From assembly GCA_017306155.1 (NCBI GenBank), contig JAFKJB010000004.1, forward strand, positions 144,083-208,082: a stretch of 64,000 nucleotides of DNA, written 5' to 3'. Origin of the DNA: Nitrosospira multiformis (GTDB lineage: Bacteria; Pseudomonadota; Gammaproteobacteria; Burkholderiales; Nitrosomonadaceae). Positions 1 through 11,136 of this stretch are shown piece by piece (the first letter of the stretch is position 1; each line of letters opens with the position of its first letter). The translations under genes and the position numbers were made by a program. The notes below the pieces were generated by a model. The model was not told where the DNA came from. It saw only the letters and a program-made list of their open reading frames with translations, and did not search any database.

Positions 1-596
1 CCCGATACTTGTTCCCGTGCTTGCCGGCGCACATAATCATCCGGGTACATCAAACGATCCACCACTGCGTCGATCACTGCATCTTCCATGGCAAAAAAAG
101 ACCACGCATAGTGCGGCACAACGGTAACGATGGTGGCATCTGCCTTCAGCGTCTCGATAATGGGCTCAATTTTTTCCTGCTGCTTTTCATCATCGGTACA
201 AAGCAGCAGGAAATACCTTTCCAGCAGCGCATCGTAATCTTTCTGCAATTCGCGAATCTGAGCGCTTATCTTTGACGCCTGATTATCGCCTGCCGCCAAC
301 TCATCGCTCGAGATCAGGCGCATCCCGATAAACCGGTCCGTACCTCCTGAAAGAGATTCGCTCGAGTATCTCATCCCTATGTCCGTTCCACTCTCTCCTG
401 CGCGCCAGAGATACCAGGTCAGGGGAGTATACTTATCGAAGGAGGCGAAGATACGTTCGGCTTTGGCATAAAACCGGCCATATAGATCCTGGCAATTTAC
501 GTGACAGAAGCCCTGCGTATCTGCAGGCTGCGCCCTTGCATGGCTGACCAGCTCTGCAAGAATCGTTGCTGGCGTAACCTGATCCCTGATCTGCAT
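1..596 (-). CDS. Hypothetical protein, N-terminal part (runs off left edge)
   Basis: An open minus-strand frame enters from the left edge and begins near 596. The chosen ATG (594-596) has a GAGGA-type ribosome binding site at a good distance; in-frame ATGs at 605 and 611 lie closer to or inside that site. About 198 residues are visible, starting MQIRDQVTPATILAELV, soluble and with no signal peptide or membrane segment. The middle is rich in aromatic residues (LTWYLWRAGESG), followed by a charged helical stretch (around residues 115-150) that could be a short coiled coil. I do not recognise the family. It lies downstream of rlpA in the same direction with about 195 bases between them, so it may have its own promoter. 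The C-terminus is outside the window. Confidence 0.6.
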   Translation of the reverse strand, partial: MQIRDQVTPATILAELVSHARAQPADTQGFCHVNCQDLYGRFYAKAERIFASFDKYTPLTWYLWRAGESGTDIGMRYSSESLSGGTDRFIGMRLISSDELAAGDNQASKISAQIRELQKDYDALLERYFLLLCTDDEKQQEKIEPIIETLKADATIVTVVPHYAWSFFAMEDAVIDAVVDRLMYPDDYVRRQAREQVS

Positions 597-791
597 TTTA
601 TCCATCCTCATAACCGTGAATAGGAATTGCCTGCGCAAAACAGCCGCTTATATACCATTCTGCCCGCCTGAAGCGGAAAATTAAAGCGGAAAGTTCAAAT
701 CGGGAATCCTTCTGCCGCTGCTTGGCTGCCAGCAACCGCCGGGCAGGGAGCAGGTTTTGCGCCGCTCCGCAGTGAAGAGAGAATATACGGC

Positions 792-2000
792 CTACCGCGT
801 CAGCAGGACTGGCCTGATTGAAAGCGCTGCGGCGATCTTGTCCGCATCCTTTCTGGCCAGGACACGGTCTGGATAAGGGCCCGCATGGACCTTGAACAGG
901 CCGTCCTTTGCCACGATATCCAGGCCCGTCATCAGCGATGGTAATTGATTTCGCATGCGGACGACAAAATTATCCGCATTGTCATATGCATTGAAGGCCC
1001 CCAGCTGCAGGTAGATCCCCGCAGGAATGGCAGCAGGTGCTTCGGGAGATGGAACAGCGGCATCCTCCCCGGTACGACTGGCGGCAGGCGTATCGGCTAC
1101 TGCCGGCGCAAACGAAGTCTGGAATAAACCCGGCTGCGCTTCAGTGGACTCCGGTCCGGCAGTGATCACTACCGATTGGTCAGCTACGATTCCTGTTTCT
1201 CCGTTTGGACTAGCGGGAGAACTGGCTGGAGACCTGGAAGTACGGGATGCTGAACCTGGATACTGGGCAGGGGCTGCTGCGGCAAGCCGCGTGAAACTAT
1301 CCGTTCCGGGTACAATGGATTCCACTTCGACCAGACCGCTGCCCCCGCCCAGTACCTCCAGTTTGTATGCGGCTGTATAGGAAAGGTCAATGAGGCGGCT
1401 GGAGAGGAAAGGCCCTCTGTCATTGACACGCACCACCACGGATTTTCCGTTCGCCATGCTTGTCACGCGTACGTAGCTCGGAATGGGGAGGGTGGGGTGT
1501 GCGGCCGTCATGGCATACATATCATAGACCTCCCCCGAAGCGGTCTTCTGCCCGTGATAGCGGCGCCCATACCAGGATGCCATTCCCCGCGTTTTATAGC
1601 GCTCGTGACGCGTCATCGGTTTATACCGTTTTCCGAGAGCCGAATAAGGCCGCATGGTGGAGGCGCGCAAAGGTTCTTCCCGGGGAACGGCATCAGGAAC
1701 CAGATGGAGATCGGCAGGCGGATTGTCATCGGGACCATCGTCCAGGTAATAACCCCCGCCTTTTTTCTTCTCTCTGGACAGAGTGGAGATCGATGAAGAC
1801 GATGAAGGCTTCGGGTTCTTCTCCGCGCTTTTCTCCAGCTTGAAAAAGGTGCCGCAGCCGGTAAGGAAAAGGGGGATGGCCAGTGCAGCCATCCAGGCGG
1901 CGCATCGTTTGGCAGTCAGCTGCGCTGTTGACTGTGGAGTTGGCCGCCCAATTGAGTGCAAGGGGAGCCGGCAGGCAAGGTCTGTATCCATAAGTATCAC
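792..2000 (-). CDS. rlpA: RlpA-type septal/lateral-wall lytic transglycosylase lipoprotein
   Basis: RlpA proteins are outer-membrane lipoproteins that bind and, in some species, cleave peptidoglycan stripped of stem peptides. This 402-residue product has a signal sequence ending in an LTGC lipobox (lipidated Cys near residue 49), a Ser/Lys-rich linker, a double-psi beta-barrel domain at about 138-230 (ASWYG, then RVNDRGPF) and a SPOR domain in the last 75 residues (YLQLGAF, HAGPY). The linker between barrel and SPOR is Pro/Ala/Ser rich. The start overlaps the rodA stop as GTGA; an in-frame ATG at 1991 is the alternative. It is the last gene of the mre-mrd operon, which suggests a role in lateral-wall or septal peptidoglycan remodelling. 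Confidence 0.9.
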   Translation of the reverse strand: MILMDTDLACRLPLHSIGRPTPQSTAQLTAKRCAAWMAALAIPLFLTGCGTFFKLEKSAEKNPKPSSSSSISTLSREKKKGGGYYLDDGPDDNPPADLHLVPDAVPREEPLRASTMRPYSALGKRYKPMTRHERYKTRGMASWYGRRYHGQKTASGEVYDMYAMTAAHPTLPIPSYVRVTSMANGKSVVVRVNDRGPFLSSRLIDLSYTAAYKLEVLGGGSGLVEVESIVPGTDSFTRLAAAAPAQYPGSASRTSRSPASSPASPNGETGIVADQSVVITAGPESTEAQPGLFQTSFAPAVADTPAASRTGEDAAVPSPEAPAAIPAGIYLQLGAFNAYDNADNFVVRMRNQLPSLMTGLDIVAKDGLFKVHAGPYPDRVLARKDADKIAAALSIRPVLLTR

Positions 2001-3097
2001 GTCTTAACAAGCTTCGGATGAGTCTGGATACTCATCAAAATACCAAATCCCAGCAACATTGTCACCATTGATGTGCCGCCATAGCTGATCAGGGGCAAAG
2101 GCACCCCTACCACGGGCAGAATGCCGATGACCATGCCTATGTTGACGAAGATGTAGGTGAAGAAAGTCAGGGTAATGGAGGCGGCGATGAGGCGAGTGAA
2201 CTGGGTTGGAGCGTTGGCGGCAATCACCATCCCGCGGGCGATGAGAGTCAGATACAACACCAGCAGCAGCAGGTTGCCGATCAGACCGAATTCTTCGGAG
2301 AATACCGCGAAGATGAAATCGGTGCTCCTTTCCGGCAGGAACGCAAGATGGGTCTGGGTGCCTTGCTGCCAGCCCTTGCCCAGTACGCCCCCGGAGCCGA
2401 TGGCAATCGTGGACTGGATGGTATGGTAGCCGGCGCCGAGCGCGTCCTGCGACGGATCAAGAAGCGTCATGACGCGCTTGCGCTGATAATCATGCAACAT
2501 GGACCAGAGCAGCGGAAGGCTTGCCCCCCCCGCAATCGCCACCGTCGCCATGATGCGCCAGGATAATCCTGAGAAGAACAGGACATAAAAACCGCTGGAG
2601 GCGATGAGTAGCGCGGTTCCAAGATCAGGCTGGCGCAGGATCAACAGTACCGGAGCCAGCAGCAGCAGGGTGGCCACGCCGTAATCCCGCAGCCGCAAGG
2701 TTGTCTCGTGCTTGTCGAAGTACCAGGCCATCATCAGCGGCACGGCAATTTTCATCAGTTCGGAAGGCTGGATGCGGGTTACGCCGAGGTTCAGCCAGCG
2801 CCTTGCGCCATTGTTGACCTCTCCGAACAGCGCAACACAGAGCAGCAGGAAAAGGCCGGCAGCATATAACGGTAAGGCGATCCGCATGATATGCTCCAGC
2901 GGAATGTTGGCCACCAGCCACATCACGCCAAGCGCGACCAGCATATTGATCGCCTGACTCGTGACGCGCGCGCTATTGGCATCCGTTGCGCTGAAAAGCG
3001 TGATAAGTCCCGTTGCCATGAGCAGGAGAATTCCGCAAAGCAGAAAACCATCGATGTAGCGCGTAAAGTAGTGCCCTGCGTGCGGGAGTCTAGCCAT
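1997..3097 (-). CDS. rodA: RodA peptidoglycan glycosyltransferase (SEDS)
   Basis: RodA is the SEDS-family polytopic membrane enzyme that polymerises lipid II into glycan strands during elongation, paired with PBP2. The 366-residue protein has the usual succession of hydrophobic helices and the conserved C-terminal stretch with GVPLPLISYGG. I start it at MARLPHAGHYF (ATG 3095-3097), which overlaps the mrdA stop and has a GGGGG-type site upstream; the longer frame to 3136 lies entirely inside mrdA. The 3-prime end overlaps rlpA. Length and order match the classic mrdA-rodA pair. Confidence 0.95.
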   Translation of the reverse strand: MARLPHAGHYFTRYIDGFLLCGILLLMATGLITLFSATDANSARVTSQAINMLVALGVMWLVANIPLEHIMRIALPLYAAGLFLLLCVALFGEVNNGARRWLNLGVTRIQPSELMKIAVPLMMAWYFDKHETTLRLRDYGVATLLLLAPVLLILRQPDLGTALLIASSGFYVLFFSGLSWRIMATVAIAGGASLPLLWSMLHDYQRKRVMTLLDPSQDALGAGYHTIQSTIAIGSGGVLGKGWQQGTQTHLAFLPERSTDFIFAVFSEEFGLIGNLLLLVLYLTLIARGMVIAANAPTQFTRLIAASITLTFFTYIFVNIGMVIGILPVVGVPLPLISYGGTSMVTMLLGFGILMSIQTHPKLVKT

Positions 3098-5036
3098 GCC
3101 CGCCCCCCTCGTCCTGCTGATGCCGGTGTTCTTCATCCTCTTCTTCGTCCACCTGATCGACAGGCTGCGCAGCCGCTTCCTTAGGCAGTTTACCCAGCAG
3201 ATAGTAATCCATCACCACGCGGGCAATCGGTGCTGCTGCCGAACCGCCATGGCCCCCGTTTTCCACCAGTACGGACAGTGCGATTCTGGGGTTTTCAGCG
3301 GGGGCGTAGCTTACAAAAAGCGCATGATCACGATGCCGTTCATCGAGCTTGCTTTCCTCATATTTTTCCCCCTGTTTTACCCCAATCACCTGCGCAGTCC
3401 CCGTTTTTCCGGCAAAGGTATAAGCAGCGCCTGTACCTGCGACCGCAGCTGTTCCGCCCGGACGGGTTACATCGACCAGCGCATTATGTACCGCCTTCAA
3501 ATTGGCGGGGTCCAGCTTGAGCCGGTACAGCGGACTTGTGCCGAATTCACGTATGACCCGGTTGTTGCTGTCCATGACCTGCTTGACGAGATGGGGGCGG
3601 AACGCAGCGCCGTTGCCGGCGAGAACGGCAGTTGCAAATGCCAGTTGCAGCGGCGTGGCCAGATTATAACCCTGCCCGATCCCGACAGAAATCGTATCGC
3701 CGGGAAACCATTTCTGTTTATGCCGTTCCATTTTCCATGCCTGGGAGGGCAACAGGCCGGCGGCTTCGCCTTCGATATCGATCCCGGTCTTTTTTCCCAA
3801 CCCGAACTGACTGGTAAAATTGTAGATATTATCGATCCCGAGGTCATGAGCCAGCGAATAGTAATAGGTGTCGCAGGAGATAACCAGCGATTTGTGCAGG
3901 TCCACGAGACCGTGGCCGCCGGCTTTCCAGTCCCGAAAACGGTGGGTGCTTCCGGGCAGGCTGAAGTAGCCGGGATCGCTGATCGTGCTTTCCGGCGAAA
4001 GCTTTTTGAGTTCCAGGCCAGCCAGGGCCATGAAGGGTTTGAATGTCGAGCCCGGTGGGTACAACCCGCGCAAGGCGCGATTGTTCAGTGGCCGGTCAAG
4101 GGAATTATTCAGCAATTCCCAATTCTCCGTGTCGATCCCGTCTACGAAAAGATTCGGATCGAACCCCGGTCTGCTCACGAATGCGAGTACGTCTCCCGTT
4201 GTCGGTTCTATGGCGACAAGTGCGCCGCGCCGGTCGCCAAACGCCTTTTCCGCGACTTCCTGCAATTTGAAATCGAGCGATAGCTTGAGATTCTTGCCCG
4301 CAGCCGGCGGTGTGCGGGATATGACGCGAATTGAACGGCCGGCTGCATCGGTTTCCATCTCCTCGATTCCGGCGATGCCATGCAACTCTCTCTCGTAGCT
4401 CTGCTCGATGCCGATTTTCCCCATGTGCTGGGAACCGCGGTAATTGGCGAGCTCGCTGTTAGCCTCCAGTCGTTCCAGATCTTTGTCATTGATGCGCCCT
4501 ATGTAGCCCACTACGTGAGAGGCGAATTCGCCTTTAGGATACTGGCGGAACGGCCGCGCCTTGATTTCCACTTCCGGAAAGCGATAGCGGTTGACGGCGA
4601 AGCGGGCGACCTCCACGTCCGATAATCGCGTGCGGATAGGCAGGCTCTCGAATCTTCTGTTCTCTTCCATCAATTTCTTGAACCGCTTGCGGTCGCGCGC
4701 AGATATCTCCACTACCGTCGTCAACTCATTGATGAGGCGCTCGAGATTCCTGATCCTGCTCGGAACGATTTCGAGCGTGTAGGCAGAATAATTATGAGCG
4801 AGCACGACGCCATTGCGATCAAAAATCAGGCCGCGGTTGGGAACGATCGGCGCAATGGAGATGCGATTGGCTTCCGCCAGAGTGTGATAGTGCTCACGCT
4901 GAGAAACCTGCAGGTAAAAGAAGCGTGCGAACAGCAGCAGGAAGAGCAGCAGCATGAAGCCGGCGCTTATCGCCAGCCGCAGGCGGAAATTTTCTAACTC
5001 ACGCGAGTAGCTTCGAAGCTCGATTCTGTGATTCAT
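3090..5036 (-). CDS. mrdA: Penicillin-binding protein 2 (elongation transpeptidase)
   Basis: PBP2 is the bitopic inner-membrane transpeptidase that cross-links glycan made by RodA. The 648-residue product has one N-terminal transmembrane helix (about residues 22-45), a dimerisation/pedestal domain with VPNRGLIFDRNG, and a transpeptidase domain with STFK (active Ser near 330), SCD (near 387) and KTGTAQ (near 544). The start MNHRIELRSYS forms an ATGA overlap with the mreD stop; the longer frame to 5099 would lie inside mreD. An unusual feature is the C-terminus, about 20 residues of Glu/Asp followed by His/Gln/Gly (EEEDEEHRHQQDEGGGHG), which is not part of the catalytic fold and could bind metal or simply be a flexible tail. 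Confidence 0.96.
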   Translation of the reverse strand: MNHRIELRSYSRELENFRLRLAISAGFMLLLFLLLFARFFYLQVSQREHYHTLAEANRISIAPIVPNRGLIFDRNGVVLAHNYSAYTLEIVPSRIRNLERLINELTTVVEISARDRKRFKKLMEENRRFESLPIRTRLSDVEVARFAVNRYRFPEVEIKARPFRQYPKGEFASHVVGYIGRINDKDLERLEANSELANYRGSQHMGKIGIEQSYERELHGIAGIEEMETDAAGRSIRVISRTPPAAGKNLKLSLDFKLQEVAEKAFGDRRGALVAIEPTTGDVLAFVSRPGFDPNLFVDGIDTENWELLNNSLDRPLNNRALRGLYPPGSTFKPFMALAGLELKKLSPESTISDPGYFSLPGSTHRFRDWKAGGHGLVDLHKSLVISCDTYYYSLAHDLGIDNIYNFTSQFGLGKKTGIDIEGEAAGLLPSQAWKMERHKQKWFPGDTISVGIGQGYNLATPLQLAFATAVLAGNGAAFRPHLVKQVMDSNNRVIREFGTSPLYRLKLDPANLKAVHNALVDVTRPGGTAAVAGTGAAYTFAGKTGTAQVIGVKQGEKYEESKLDERHRDHALFVSYAPAENPRIALSVLVENGGHGGSAAAPIARVVMDYYLLGKLPKEAAAQPVDQVDEEEDEEHRHQQDEGGGHG

Positions 5037-5554
5037 CTTGCATCGGAAGCAGACCAGAGTTTCTGCGGTGCTCTCAGTATGGCTGAGAGAAGCGGCCACA
5101 GCAACGTGCCGACAATACTGCCAAGAAAGAAGTTCCAGCCGGGAAAGGGAGAACCGGCAATGAGGGCGGCAAGAAGCGTGACGATCTGTCCTGAAAGCAG
5201 AACCAGTCCTATCTGGGGAGCTTGTTTATACCCCTCGAAGATACCCATGCGCCGGTTGAAAACCAGTGCCATGAACGCCATTACACTGTACCCAAGCGCG
5301 TGCTGCCCGAAAGTGCTGGCATTGCTGAGATCCATGAGCAGGCCCATCCAGAATGCCATGCTGATACCAACACGCTGGGGTTCGTTGACATACCAGTAAA
5401 GCATCACCAGCGCGACAAAATCGGGCTGCAGCGTCCGCGCGGTGCCTGTCAGCGGTATGAGATTCAGGAGTAGTGCCACGATCAGGCTGAGCATGATGAA
5501 CCAGCCTTTGGCCGGCATCAGGATTTCGTGCCTGGGTAGGTTAGCGAGCGTCAC
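5033..5554 (-). CDS. mreD: Rod shape-determining protein MreD
   Basis: MreD is a small polytopic inner-membrane protein of the elongasome. This 173-residue product is almost entirely hydrophobic helices (five or six predicted), with the family-typical LQPDFVALVMLYW near residue 43. The GTG start overlaps the mreC stop (GTGA) and its own stop overlaps the mrdA start (ATGA), so translation of mreC, mreD and mrdA is probably coupled. Family identity rests on length, hydrophobicity and invariant position between mreC and mrdA. Confidence 0.93.
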   Translation of the reverse strand: MTLANLPRHEILMPAKGWFIMLSLIVALLLNLIPLTGTARTLQPDFVALVMLYWYVNEPQRVGISMAFWMGLLMDLSNASTFGQHALGYSVMAFMALVFNRRMGIFEGYKQAPQIGLVLLSGQIVTLLAALIAGSPFPGWNFFLGSIVGTLLWPLLSAILRAPQKLWSASDAR

Positions 5555-6444
5555 TGTCTTTTCGCTTCCTGGGGTGACTTCATTTTGGCCGCTTCTGCCG
5601 GCGTTCCGGTGCGAGGCGCTGGCGTGGAAAGGATTAACAGTTGCCGGTTCTGATTCACGCCGGCAGCAGGCGTGCAGGTGATGCGCGCAAAGATATAGTT
5701 GGGATTACGGTCGATCTGGGATACTACAGCAACGGGAAGTCCCGGAGGATAGACGCCATCTATCCCGGATGTAACCAGCACGTCCCCTTCCCGAATGTCA
5801 GTGTTGATTGCCATATACCTCAACTCCAGCCCTCCTTCCCTGCCGGTGCCTGATATGATGGAACGCAGGCCGTTGCGTACCACCTGTACAGGAACGGAAT
5901 GGTCTCTGTCCGTGAGGAGAGTCACTTCCGAGGCCAGCGGGTAGTTGCGGGTAACCTGCCCCACTACGCCGATATCGTCCACGACGGCCTGGCCCGCCTC
6001 GATTCCGCTCATGCTGCCCTTGTCAAGCAATACCTTGCGATTGAATGGATCATGCGGCACGCGCAGGATTTCCGCCACCGTTACCTTGTTTTTTATACGT
6101 TGCGTCGCATTCAGGAGCTTGCGCAGCTGGGTATTCTCGGCTTCCAGCGCACGCAGCCGGAGGAGCTGGCCTTTGTCAACGAGATGCTGCTGCTTGAGAC
6201 GCGCATTTTCTTCCGCTATCTCGCTATGCTGGAAGAGCTCGCTTGCAGAAGCGTACATTGACAGGGGCACCTGAGCCAGTTTTTGCAACGGATAAACTAT
6301 CACGGAGAAAATTTCCCGTACGCCGCCGAGATATTTGGATCGGCTATCCAGTGTCATCAGGAGCAGTGACAGTATGACAAAAAAGGCCGTCCGAGCCAGC
6401 AAACTGGGGCTATGTCTGAAAAACCGGGGGGAGATTTCTATCAT
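5551..6444 (-). CDS. mreC: Rod shape-determining protein MreC
   Basis: MreC is a bitopic periplasmic scaffold that binds PBP2 and activates it. The 297-residue product has one N-terminal transmembrane helix (about 14-34), a coiled coil at roughly 65-105 (EIAEENARLKQQ and following) and the C-terminal beta-barrel core (LLDKGSMSGIEAGQAVVDD, then VTSGIDGVYPPGLPVA). The C-terminal 30 residues are Pro/Ala/Lys rich. It lies 85 bases after mreB in the same direction. Confidence 0.95.
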   Translation of the reverse strand: MIEISPRFFRHSPSLLARTAFFVILSLLLMTLDSRSKYLGGVREIFSVIVYPLQKLAQVPLSMYASASELFQHSEIAEENARLKQQHLVDKGQLLRLRALEAENTQLRKLLNATQRIKNKVTVAEILRVPHDPFNRKVLLDKGSMSGIEAGQAVVDDIGVVGQVTRNYPLASEVTLLTDRDHSVPVQVVRNGLRSIISGTGREGGLELRYMAINTDIREGDVLVTSGIDGVYPPGLPVAVVSQIDRNPNYIFARITCTPAAGVNQNRQLLILSTPAPRTGTPAEAAKMKSPQEAKRQ

Positions 6445-6529
6445 GTGCGAAATTTTATGTTCCCGATCTTCAGATACTGGAAGGTACGGCGCATATTGAA
6501 GGCGGTAGTGTAGCGCAGTTCAAAGGTTA

Positions 6530-7591
<1,062 letters not shown>

Positions 7592-7699
7592 TTACGGAAT
7601 CCGTCGCGGAGGATAGTGATTAAAAGCGGGTGAAAAGAATCGGGCTATGATACTCTATTAGCTATTTGAATATAAGGGTTATAAAGGATTTCGCCGGAA

Positions 7700-7987
7700 A
7701 TGTCTCTGTCCCTGGATGATGTAAAACGGGTTGCAAATCTGGCGCGCATCGAGATCAGCGAAGATGAGGCGCGCCAGACGCTGATCCAGTTATCAGGCAT
7801 ATTTGGCCTCATCGAGCAGATGCAGGCAGTGGAGACATCCGCGATCACTCCCATGTCGCATGCGCAGGATGTGATGCAACGTCTGCGGGCAGATGCAGTC
7901 ACGGAAATCGATCAGCGCGAGTTGTTCCAGTCGGTAGCTCCCCAGGTAGAAGCGGGACTTTATCTGGTGCCTAAAGTTATCGAGTAA
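7700..7987 (+). CDS. gatC: Asp-tRNA(Asn)/Glu-tRNA(Gln) amidotransferase subunit C
   Basis: GatC is the small subunit that stabilises GatA in the GatCAB amidotransferase, which converts misacylated Glu-tRNA(Gln) and/or Asp-tRNA(Asn) to the correct amide. The 95-residue product has the family opening [18 protein letters not shown] and the Pro-Met patch in the middle (TPMSHAQ). An AAGGA site precedes the ATG. It begins a gatC-gatA-gatB run on the plus strand, divergent from mreB. Confidence 0.95.
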   Translation: MSLSLDDVKRVANLARIEISEDEARQTLIQLSGIFGLIEQMQAVETSAITPMSHAQDVMQRLRADAVTEIDQRELFQSVAPQVEAGLYLVPKVIE

Positions 7988-8090
7988 CGCCACGCAGGAT
8001 CTCTGCGGGCCGCTCCCCTGCAACTCCCACTCCTTCCAGGAGCCTTTTTCACTTTTTGCTTCATTTTGCTTCATCCAGCGAAAACCAGCC

Positions 8091-9542
8091 ATGTTGAACG
8101 CCAGCCTCAAGCAACTTTCCGCGATGCTTGCCGCAAGTAAAATTTCCAGCGTTGAGCTGACCGGCGAATTTCTCAAGCGTTCCCGGGCGCTTAATCCCGC
8201 ATACAATGCCTTCATCACCCTTGATGAAGAGACGAGCCTCGCCCAGGCGCAGGCCGCAGATACCCTGATCGCATCCGGGCGCGGGCAATCACTGACCGGC
8301 ATTCCCATTGCGCAAAAGGATATCTTTTGTACCAAGGGCTGGCTCACTAGCTGCGGGTCGAAAATGCTGTCGAATTTCATCTCGCCCTATGATGCTCACG
8401 TGATTGGGCGCTTCAATGCCGCGGGTGCGGTCAATATTGGTAAAACCAATATGGACGAATTCGCCATGGGTTCCAGTAATGAAACCTCCTTTTACGGGCC
8501 GGTAAAAAATCCCTGGGATACTGCGGCCGTGCCAGGGGGCAGTTCCGGCGGTTCCGCCTGCGCAGTGGCAGCACGCATGGCGCCTGCCGCGACCGGGACG
8601 GACACGGGTGGTTCAATCCGGCAGCCGGCGGCGTTATGCGGTATTTCCGGTCTCAAGCCGACATACGGGCTGGTATCGCGCTATGGCATGATCGCCTTCG
8701 CATCCAGTCTCGATCAGGCTGGGCCGATGGCCAAATCAGCGGAAGACCTGGCGTTGATGCTCAATGTCATGGCAGGCTTCGATGCCCGCGATTCAACCAG
8801 TCTTGAACGCGAACCGGAAGATTACGCGCGCGATCTGGAAAAGCCGCTCGAAGGTCTGCGCATTGGTCTGCCGAGGGAGTATTTCGTCAAGGAAATAGAC
8901 GAGGATGTGGCGCGCGCGGTAGAAGCTGCTATCGGCCAGTATCGCAAGCTGGGAGCCAAAACGGTAGAGGTGTCGCTGCCCAACACGAAGCTTTCGGTTC
9001 CGGTTTATTACGTGCTTGCTCCCGCCGAAGCTTCGAGCAATCTGTCGCGCTTTGATGGCGTACGCTATGGCTATCGTGCTCCCGATTATCTGGATATCAA
9101 TGACATGTATCGAAAAACCCGTGCGCAGGGCTTCGGCGCAGAGGTGAAGCGACGCATCCTGATCGGCACTTATGTGCTGTCGCATGGGTATTATGACGCG
9201 TACTACATCCAGGCGCAGAAGCTGCGCCGCCTGATGGCGCAGGATTTCGCCGAGGCATTCAAGCAGTGCGACATTATCATGGGGCCGACTTCCCCTACGG
9301 TGGCATTCAACCTTGGAGAGAGAAGCAGCGATCCGGTTCAGATGTACTTATCCGATGCCTACACCATTGCAGTCAACCTGGCGGGCTTGCCCGCCATGTC
9401 CATTCCGGTCGGCTTCGGTCATAAAAACAGACCGGTTGGATTGCACATTATCGGCAATTATTTTTCCGAGGCACAAATGTTGAACGTCGCGCATCAATAT
9501 CAGCTTGCATCGGACTGGCATACGCGGATGCCGAAGGAGTAG
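8091..9542 (+). CDS. gatA: Asp-tRNA(Asn)/Glu-tRNA(Gln) amidotransferase subunit A
   Basis: GatA is the amidase subunit that releases ammonia from glutamine for transfer to the misacylated tRNA bound by GatB. The 483-residue product carries the amidase-signature triad: Lys near residue 76 (IAQKDIFC), cis-Ser near 151 in GGSSGGSAC, and the nucleophile Ser near 175 in [11 protein letters not shown]. Length is normal. A 103-base gap separates it from gatC; gatB follows 99 bases downstream. Confidence 0.97.
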   Translation: MLNASLKQLSAMLAASKISSVELTGEFLKRSRALNPAYNAFITLDEETSLAQAQAADTLIASGRGQSLTGIPIAQKDIFCTKGWLTSCGSKMLSNFISPYDAHVIGRFNAAGAVNIGKTNMDEFAMGSSNETSFYGPVKNPWDTAAVPGGSSGGSACAVAARMAPAATGTDTGGSIRQPAALCGISGLKPTYGLVSRYGMIAFASSLDQAGPMAKSAEDLALMLNVMAGFDARDSTSLEREPEDYARDLEKPLEGLRIGLPREYFVKEIDEDVARAVEAAIGQYRKLGAKTVEVSLPNTKLSVPVYYVLAPAEASSNLSRFDGVRYGYRAPDYLDINDMYRKTRAQGFGAEVKRRILIGTYVLSHGYYDAYYIQAQKLRRLMAQDFAEAFKQCDIIMGPTSPTVAFNLGERSSDPVQMYLSDAYTIAVNLAGLPAMSIPVGFGHKNRPVGLHIIGNYFSEAQMLNVAHQYQLASDWHTRMPKE

Positions 9543-9641
9543 GGGAGCAGGTTTGGCCGATGGTGGCGGCCTGGTTCAAGCTGCTGTTCGTCCCGCGCGC
9601 GGTTGTCATAAAGCCTCTGTATCAGGAAAGGGTATTCTAAA

Positions 9642-11132
9642 ATGCAATGGGAAACCGTTATCGGTCTTGAAGTTCATGCCCAGCTCTCGACCGAGTCCAA
9701 GATATTCTCCGGCGCTTCGACCGCTTTTGGCGCCGCGCCCAACGCGGAAGCCTGCGCTGTCGATCTCGCGCTGCCGGGTGTGCTGCCGGTATTGAATCGC
9801 GGCGCGGTGGAGCGTGCAATCAGGTTTGGTCTGGCAGTAGGAGCAAAAATCAATTCGCCTTCCATTTTTGCCCGCAAGAATTATTTTTACCCTGACCTGC
9901 CCAAGGGTTATCAGATCAGCCAATACGAATTGCCGGTGGTCGAGGGGGGGCATATTCAGCTTCAGATCGTCCAGGATGGAAAGGAACAGGAAAAAACCGT
10001 GCGGCTCGTGCGGGCACACCTGGAGGAGGATGCCGGCAAGTCGTTGCATGAGGATTTTCATGGCATGAGCGGCATCGATCTCAATCGCGCCGGCACACCC
10101 CTGCTTGAGATCGTTTCCGAACCGGATATGCGCAGCAGCGCCGAAGCGGTAGTGTATGCAAAGATACTGCATTCGCTCGTACGCTGGATCGGCATCTGCG
10201 ATGGCAATATGCAGGAAGGTTCCTTTCGCTGCGATGCCAACGTATCCGTGCGGCCGCAGGGGTCGGACAAGCTCGGTACCCGCTGCGAAATAAAGAACCT
10301 CAACTCGTTCCGTTTTCTCGAGAAGGCGATCGATTACGAGGCCAGGCGGCAGATCGAAATCCTCGAAGACGGGGGGGCCATACAGCAACAGACGCGCCTC
10401 TTCGATCCGGAAAAGGGTGAAACACGCGCGATGAGAAGCAAGGAAGATGCGCAGGATTACCGCTATTTTCCCGATCCGGACCTGCTGCCGCTCGAGATTT
10501 CCGGAAGCTGGATCGAGGAGGTGAAGAAAGCACTGCCCGAACTGCCGCAGCAAATGCGAAACCGGTTCGAGCATGACTATGGACTTTCCATGTACGATGC
10601 GCTCGCGCTCACCGCCGATCGCGACAACTCGGAATATTATGAGGCAGTTGCGGAAAAGCTTCCTTTCGACCCTAAACTGTGCGCAAACTGGGTAATGGGG
10701 GAAGTATCGGCCTATCTCAATAATGAAGGAAAGTCGTTCGATTTCTGCCCGTTATCTCCCGCACAGCTTGCCCAGCTTCTTCTGCGCATCAAGGATGGAA
10801 CCATCTCTGGAAAGATCGCCAAGGATGTATTCAGGCAGATGTGGGCGCAGGTAAGTGCGGAGAGCATTTCGTGGAAGAATCGCAAGGGAGTGGATGAGAA
10901 CCTTGCAGACCGGATCATCGAATCACAGGGATTGAAACAGATATCCGATTCAAACGCATTGGAGAAATTGGTGCAGGAGGTGCTGACAGCCAATCCGAAA
11001 TCAGTGGAGGAATTCAAGGCGGGCAAGGAAAAAGCCTTCAATGCCCTGGTCGGTCAAGTGATGAAGGCCGCCAAGGGCAAGGCGAATCCAGCGCAGGTAA
11101 ATGAGATATTGAGGAAGAAACTGACGGAATAG
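9642..11132 (+). CDS. gatB: Asp-tRNA(Asn)/Glu-tRNA(Gln) amidotransferase subunit B
   Basis: GatB binds the misacylated tRNA, activates the side-chain carboxylate with ATP and accepts ammonia from GatA. The 496-residue product begins [15 protein letters not shown], has the [19 protein letters not shown] and [12 protein letters not shown] cradle motifs, and a C-terminal YqeY-like tail (about 350-496) ending in helices that contact the tRNA elbow. It is slightly longer than the usual 475-480 residues. Strong family match throughout. Confidence 0.97.
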   Translation: MQWETVIGLEVHAQLSTESKIFSGASTAFGAAPNAEACAVDLALPGVLPVLNRGAVERAIRFGLAVGAKINSPSIFARKNYFYPDLPKGYQISQYELPVVEGGHIQLQIVQDGKEQEKTVRLVRAHLEEDAGKSLHEDFHGMSGIDLNRAGTPLLEIVSEPDMRSSAEAVVYAKILHSLVRWIGICDGNMQEGSFRCDANVSVRPQGSDKLGTRCEIKNLNSFRFLEKAIDYEARRQIEILEDGGAIQQQTRLFDPEKGETRAMRSKEDAQDYRYFPDPDLLPLEISGSWIEEVKKALPELPQQMRNRFEHDYGLSMYDALALTADRDNSEYYEAVAEKLPFDPKLCANWVMGEVSAYLNNEGKSFDFCPLSPAQLAQLLLRIKDGTISGKIAKDVFRQMWAQVSAESISWKNRKGVDENLADRIIESQGLKQISDSNALEKLVQEVLTANPKSVEEFKAGKEKAFNALVGQVMKAAKGKANPAQVNEILRKKLTE

Positions 11133-11136
11133 GTCA

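Noticed and set aside
3096-4283. 395-codon plus-strand open frame
   Set aside because: It is antisense to mrdA over its whole length, has no motif, and arises from codon bias in a well-supported gene.
9606-10574. 322-codon minus-strand open frame
   Set aside because: Antisense to gatB, which is a strong family match.
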